6,589 bases of DNA, from the NCBI GenBank assembly GCA_900552425.1, contig URZR01000095.1:1-6589 (forward strand), read 5' to 3'. The notes under the pieces are model-generated. The model did no database searches. It was not told the origin of the DNA and worked only from the letters and a program-made list of their open reading frames with translations. Both the position numbers and the translations under genes were made by a program. Positions within the stretch are counted from its first letter, which is position 1; each line of letters starts with the position of its first letter. This DNA is from an uncultured Collinsella sp. Lineage in GTDB: Bacteria > Actinomycetota > Coriobacteriia > Coriobacteriales > Coriobacteriaceae. Positions 4,576-6,589 of this stretch are shown here, one piece after another.

Positions 4576-5706
4576 TTACGAATTCATGGGAATGACCGTA
4601 TCGCCAATTTGTACGCTTGCAATCTTGTCTGTGTCACAAACTTGCGAGAACGGCCAGGTCTTGTGGACATCAGTGGTGCCGTTATCCAGTTTATTTGCGA
4701 AATAGCCGCTGTGGCTGGTTGCGTCCTCAACATGACCGTCTTTGAACGTCACGATGAGGGGTATGTTGCCAACGGCATCCATAGACTCCTCCATGTTTTG
4801 AGACATCTTGCCGCTGTTGTTGTCGTGTTCGATGGAACGATCTATGTTGTAGCGGACTGAAACGCCAACGCAGGATACGGTGGCCTCTTGAATCGTCGCC
4901 TTGGTGCCGTTAAAGTTGACCGATTTGGGCGCGGGAATCGTAACGGATGTATCTTCGTAATTCAGCTGGAACTTAAGATCCCATGGGCCCGTAAGTATTT
5001 TCTTATACTCGGGAAGCTCTTTGCCAGCACGTGGCACAACGAGAGAGTTGATATGCGTGCGGACGGTCCTGCCCATAAGGCCGGGTGATTCAACGCTGAA
5101 CTGTGCAAAGTATTGAATGCTGGAGTCATTGGGGTTCTTGTCAATGAGCCATGATTGGCCTTGGCCGCCATGCTCGCCATCAACGTATACGTTTCCATCG
5201 ACACTTCCGGCGATAGTTCCGTTCTCGCCCGGCTCGGAAAGCTTTTTCAGGGCAGCGGGATCGTCGAACGTAAGCGTATAGGCGATGGTAACCATATCCT
5301 TGTCGCCCATGATGGCGTCGGCGGTCACGGTGACTCCGTTGTTGGAGCAGCTAGCACCGACGGGCCGGCCAATACGGTCGATGATCTCGGTTTGAGAAGC
5401 AGGTCCGTCAAAGATGTCGGAAAGCATGTCAGAAGGAAGCGGCAGGACGCCTGTTGCCATAGCCGTGCCAGCGCCTCCAATGACGATAGCGAGGACTGCC
5501 GTTACAGCGGCAATGCGAGCGACTGTTCTTACGGGATGGCGGGCGATGCGCGGCTTGCGTCGCGTGCCATTAAAGTTGCTTTGAGCGGTCGCCGCATCGC
5601 TTGAGGCGACGGACTGAGCAATCGAGTTTGCCATGTGCTGCTTCGCATTATCGGTAAACGAAATGTGCTCCAGGGCGTGGCGATAGTCATTCGAATTCGT
5701 AGTCAT
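4576..5706 (-). CDS. Membrane-anchored DUF4179-type protein, probable anti-sigma factor
   Basis: 376 residues with one membrane helix. Residues 1-62 are a cytoplasmic segment with an ALEHISFTDNAKQHM stretch, like the helical start of DUF4179 anti-sigma proteins, ending in a basic patch (RRKPRIARHPVR). The membrane helix is about 63-84 (rich in A, V and I). The remainder is an extracytoplasmic domain; its start, DGPASQTEIIDRIG, then NNGVTVTADAIMGDK and MVTIAYTLTF, resembles DUF4179. No HxxxCxxC zinc motif is seen, so it is not of the zinc anti-sigma type. The start has Shine-Dalgarno GAAAGGAG and lies 20 nt inside the end of the sigma gene, in another frame. Expected role: hold the sigma factor at the membrane until an envelope signal arrives. 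The signal is unknown. The assignment rests on domain resemblance and pairing, so the function is inferred. Confidence 0.78.
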   Translation of the reverse strand: MTTNSNDYRHALEHISFTDNAKQHMANSIAQSVASSDAATAQSNFNGTRRKPRIARHPVRTVARIAAVTAVLAIVIGGAGTAMATGVLPLPSDMLSDIFDGPASQTEIIDRIGRPVGASCSNNGVTVTADAIMGDKDMVTIAYTLTFDDPAALKKLSEPGENGTIAGSVDGNVYVDGEHGGQGQSWLIDKNPNDSSIQYFAQFSVESPGLMGRTVRTHINSLVVPRAGKELPEYKKILTGPWDLKFQLNYEDTSVTIPAPKSVNFNGTKATIQEATVSCVGVSVRYNIDRSIEHDNNSGKMSQNMEESMDAVGNIPLIVTFKDGHVEDATSHSGYFANKLDNGTTDVHKTWPFSQVCDTDKIASVQIGDTVIPMNS

Positions 5707-6247
5707 TGTGGTCTCCTTTCAAGGAAAGCCGAAGTGACGCACGTCCGCGGCTAAGGTGCTGGGCGGTTGCAGCTGGCGTCGCGTGAACGGCGTCTGCGAT
5801 TTCCCTGATGCTCATGCCTGCGTAGTAGTGCAAAAAGATGGCGATGCGCTGTGCTTGAGGCAGGGCCGTGACAGCGGAAAGAATGGCGCAGTCGCGTTGC
5901 GCGAATTCTTGCTCGGTATGTGTTACGGGTGCGCAGAAATCGGGGAGCGAATCGAGGTCGACAACCGGGTGATTCGCGTGCGTACGGCCGATATCGCGAC
6001 ATGCGTTCAGTGCGACTCGGATCACCCAAGCACGTTCGTGTTCGAGCGAGTCGAACGGTTGAGTGCGTTGGAGAATCTTGATCAGCGTGTCCTGGCAGAT
6101 GTCTTGAGCGTCGTCAGCGGATCCAAGGGCCGAATAGCACAATCGAAGGATGAGGTCGGAATACGTGTCGACCAAGCGCTTTGCTTCCCGCTCGATCTGA
6201 TCGGCATCGCATCGGAGCGTGCTATTGCGGTTACGGCGTGCAGGCAT
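5687..6247 (-). CDS. ECF-type RNA polymerase sigma factor
   Basis: 186-residue sigma-70 family protein with only regions 2 and 4, the ECF layout. Region 2 spans about residues 22-88, with SADDAQDICQDTLIKIL for core binding and FDSLEHERAWVIRVALNACRD for -10 recognition. Region 4 spans about 120-176, with ALPQAQRIAIFLHYYAGMSIREIA and a helix-turn-helix at 145-167 for -35 recognition. The start at 6247 is chosen because GGAGGTGA (6259-6252) stands just before it. A longer in-frame reading from 6340 has no such site and begins inside a terminator T-tract. It overlaps the anti-sigma gene by 20 nt, so they form one unit with probable coupled translation. Such genes often activate their own promoter; no convincing promoter could be picked out in 6248-6338. 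Targets are not visible here. Confidence 0.93.
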   Translation of the reverse strand: MPARRNRNSTLRCDADQIEREAKRLVDTYSDLILRLCYSALGSADDAQDICQDTLIKILQRTQPFDSLEHERAWVIRVALNACRDIGRTHANHPVVDLDSLPDFCAPVTHTEQEFAQRDCAILSAVTALPQAQRIAIFLHYYAGMSIREIADAVHATPAATAQHLSRGRASLRLSLKGDHNDYEFE

Positions 6248-6338
6248 AGTGTCACCTCCAATTGGTCGTGGTGGATATAGGGAAGGCGTCTCGCGAGGTC
6301 CCTCTACATACAACACGGTCGAGACTGCATAAGTTGAC

Positions 6339-6365
6339 AAAAAAAGACGGCACGTGAGCGCCGTC
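6339..6365 (-). terminator. Intrinsic terminator upstream of the sigma-factor gene
   Basis: On the minus strand GACGGC (6365-6360) pairs with GCCGTC (6351-6346) around an 8-nt loop, followed by seven Ts (6345-6339). It would stop transcription entering from the gene at the right edge and so isolate the sigma unit, whose promoter should lie between it and 6247. A leader attenuator is a less likely reading. Confidence 0.8.
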
Positions 6366-6411
6366 CTTACAAAACAATGAGTGTTCTCGTTAATTACACA
6401 AGCACCGTGAT

Positions 6412-6471
6412 GGACAGGTCGGACGAGTCAGCAAAACCACCATAAAGGTGCCTATCCCCTTCGTGGTGGTT
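6412..6471 (+). repeat. AACCACCAC hairpin repeat, copy 3 (with flank)
   Basis: Matches copy 2 at 57 of 60 positions, including the 20-nt GGACAGGTCGGACGAGTC flank, in the same orientation. AACCACCAT pairs with GTGGTGGTT (one G-U at the bottom of the C-T change). On the minus strand it begins 8 nt after the stop of the right-edge gene and ends in GGTTTT, so it could terminate that gene. Confidence 0.88.
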
Positions 6472-6479
6472 GTTGGCAG

Positions 6480-6589
6480 TTACCAGGGGGTTCTGGCGGT
6501 TGAAGACTCGATTGCTTCGTGGCGTTTGAGCTCGCGGCGCATGGTTTGCGAGTTGAGCCAAGCGGCCTTCCAACCGCGCGTGGGGTAGC
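6480..6589 (-). CDS. 3' end of an unrecognised gene, running off the window
   Basis: Only the last 35 codons and TAA are inside the window. The visible end reads TMRRELKRHEAIESS and closes with TARTPW. The charged Arg/Lys/Glu-rich composition, the codon choice and the hairpin repeat directly after the stop favour a real C-terminus. I do not recognise the family. Another frame on the plus strand is also open here, so the call is tentative. Confidence 0.4.
   Translation of the reverse strand, partial: YPTRGWKAAWLNSQTMRRELKRHEAIESSTARTPW

Noticed and set aside
4609..6280. Plus-strand open frames opposite the sigma and anti-sigma genes
   Set aside because: They are antisense shadows without ribosome sites or recognisable domains, while the minus-strand proteins have clear ones.
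6248..6340. Longer sigma factor start at 6340
   Set aside because: No ribosome site, start inside the T-tract of a terminator, and the extra 31 residues look unlike sigma factors; GGAGGTGA precedes 6247.
6377..6445. 22-codon plus-strand reading frame
   Set aside because: No Shine-Dalgarno, and half of it is repeat copy 3, so it is probably chance.

Overview
The window looks like part of a chromosome from a GC-rich actinobacterium, most likely a coriobacterium such as Collinsella or a close relative. The basis is the gene order rpmG – tRNA-Trp – secE – nusG – rplK – rplA, the codon usage, and intergenic hairpin repeats of a kind I associate with Collinsella. The genus is an inference from memory; no search was run.

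Layout. (1) Positions 1-2618, plus strand: core translation, secretion and transcription genes. These are ribosomal protein L33 (rpmG), tRNA-Trp(CCA), SecE, NusG, L11 (rplK) and L1 (rplA). All look intact, and a strong intrinsic terminator follows rplA. For rplK and rplA the first in-frame ATG sits too close to the Shine-Dalgarno, so the second ATG is preferred in both. (2) Positions 2709-4224: a decayed leucine-biosynthesis operon. Its control region appears intact: a candidate promoter, a 19-residue leader peptide with five leucine codons (four of them CTA), and mutually exclusive antiterminator and terminator stems. Behind it lie only the first ~189 codons of leuA, with the start ATG read as ATA, a Cys in place of the motif Arg, and an in-frame TGA. 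These are joined out of frame to the last ~210 codons of leuB. The rest of leuA, leuC, leuD and the front of leuB are absent from this position, as expected from one internal deletion. (3) Positions 4225-4575: no convincing gene. The stretch holds two tandem copies of one inverted-repeat family and one copy of a second hairpin repeat. (4) Positions 4576-6247, minus strand: an ECF-type sigma factor overlapping by 20 nt a membrane-anchored DUF4179-type probable anti-sigma factor. (5) Positions 6248-6589: the sigma-gene leader, a minus-strand terminator, a third copy of the second repeat, and the probable 3' end of a minus-strand gene that runs off the window.

How the parts work together. The first block serves translation, protein export and transcription elongation. 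The leu region should once have raised leucine synthesis when charged tRNA-Leu was scarce; it now seems able to make only the leader RNA and peptide. The sigma/anti-sigma pair is a self-contained envelope-signal switch whose regulon is not visible here. The hairpin repeats sit at gene ends and may double as transcription terminators.
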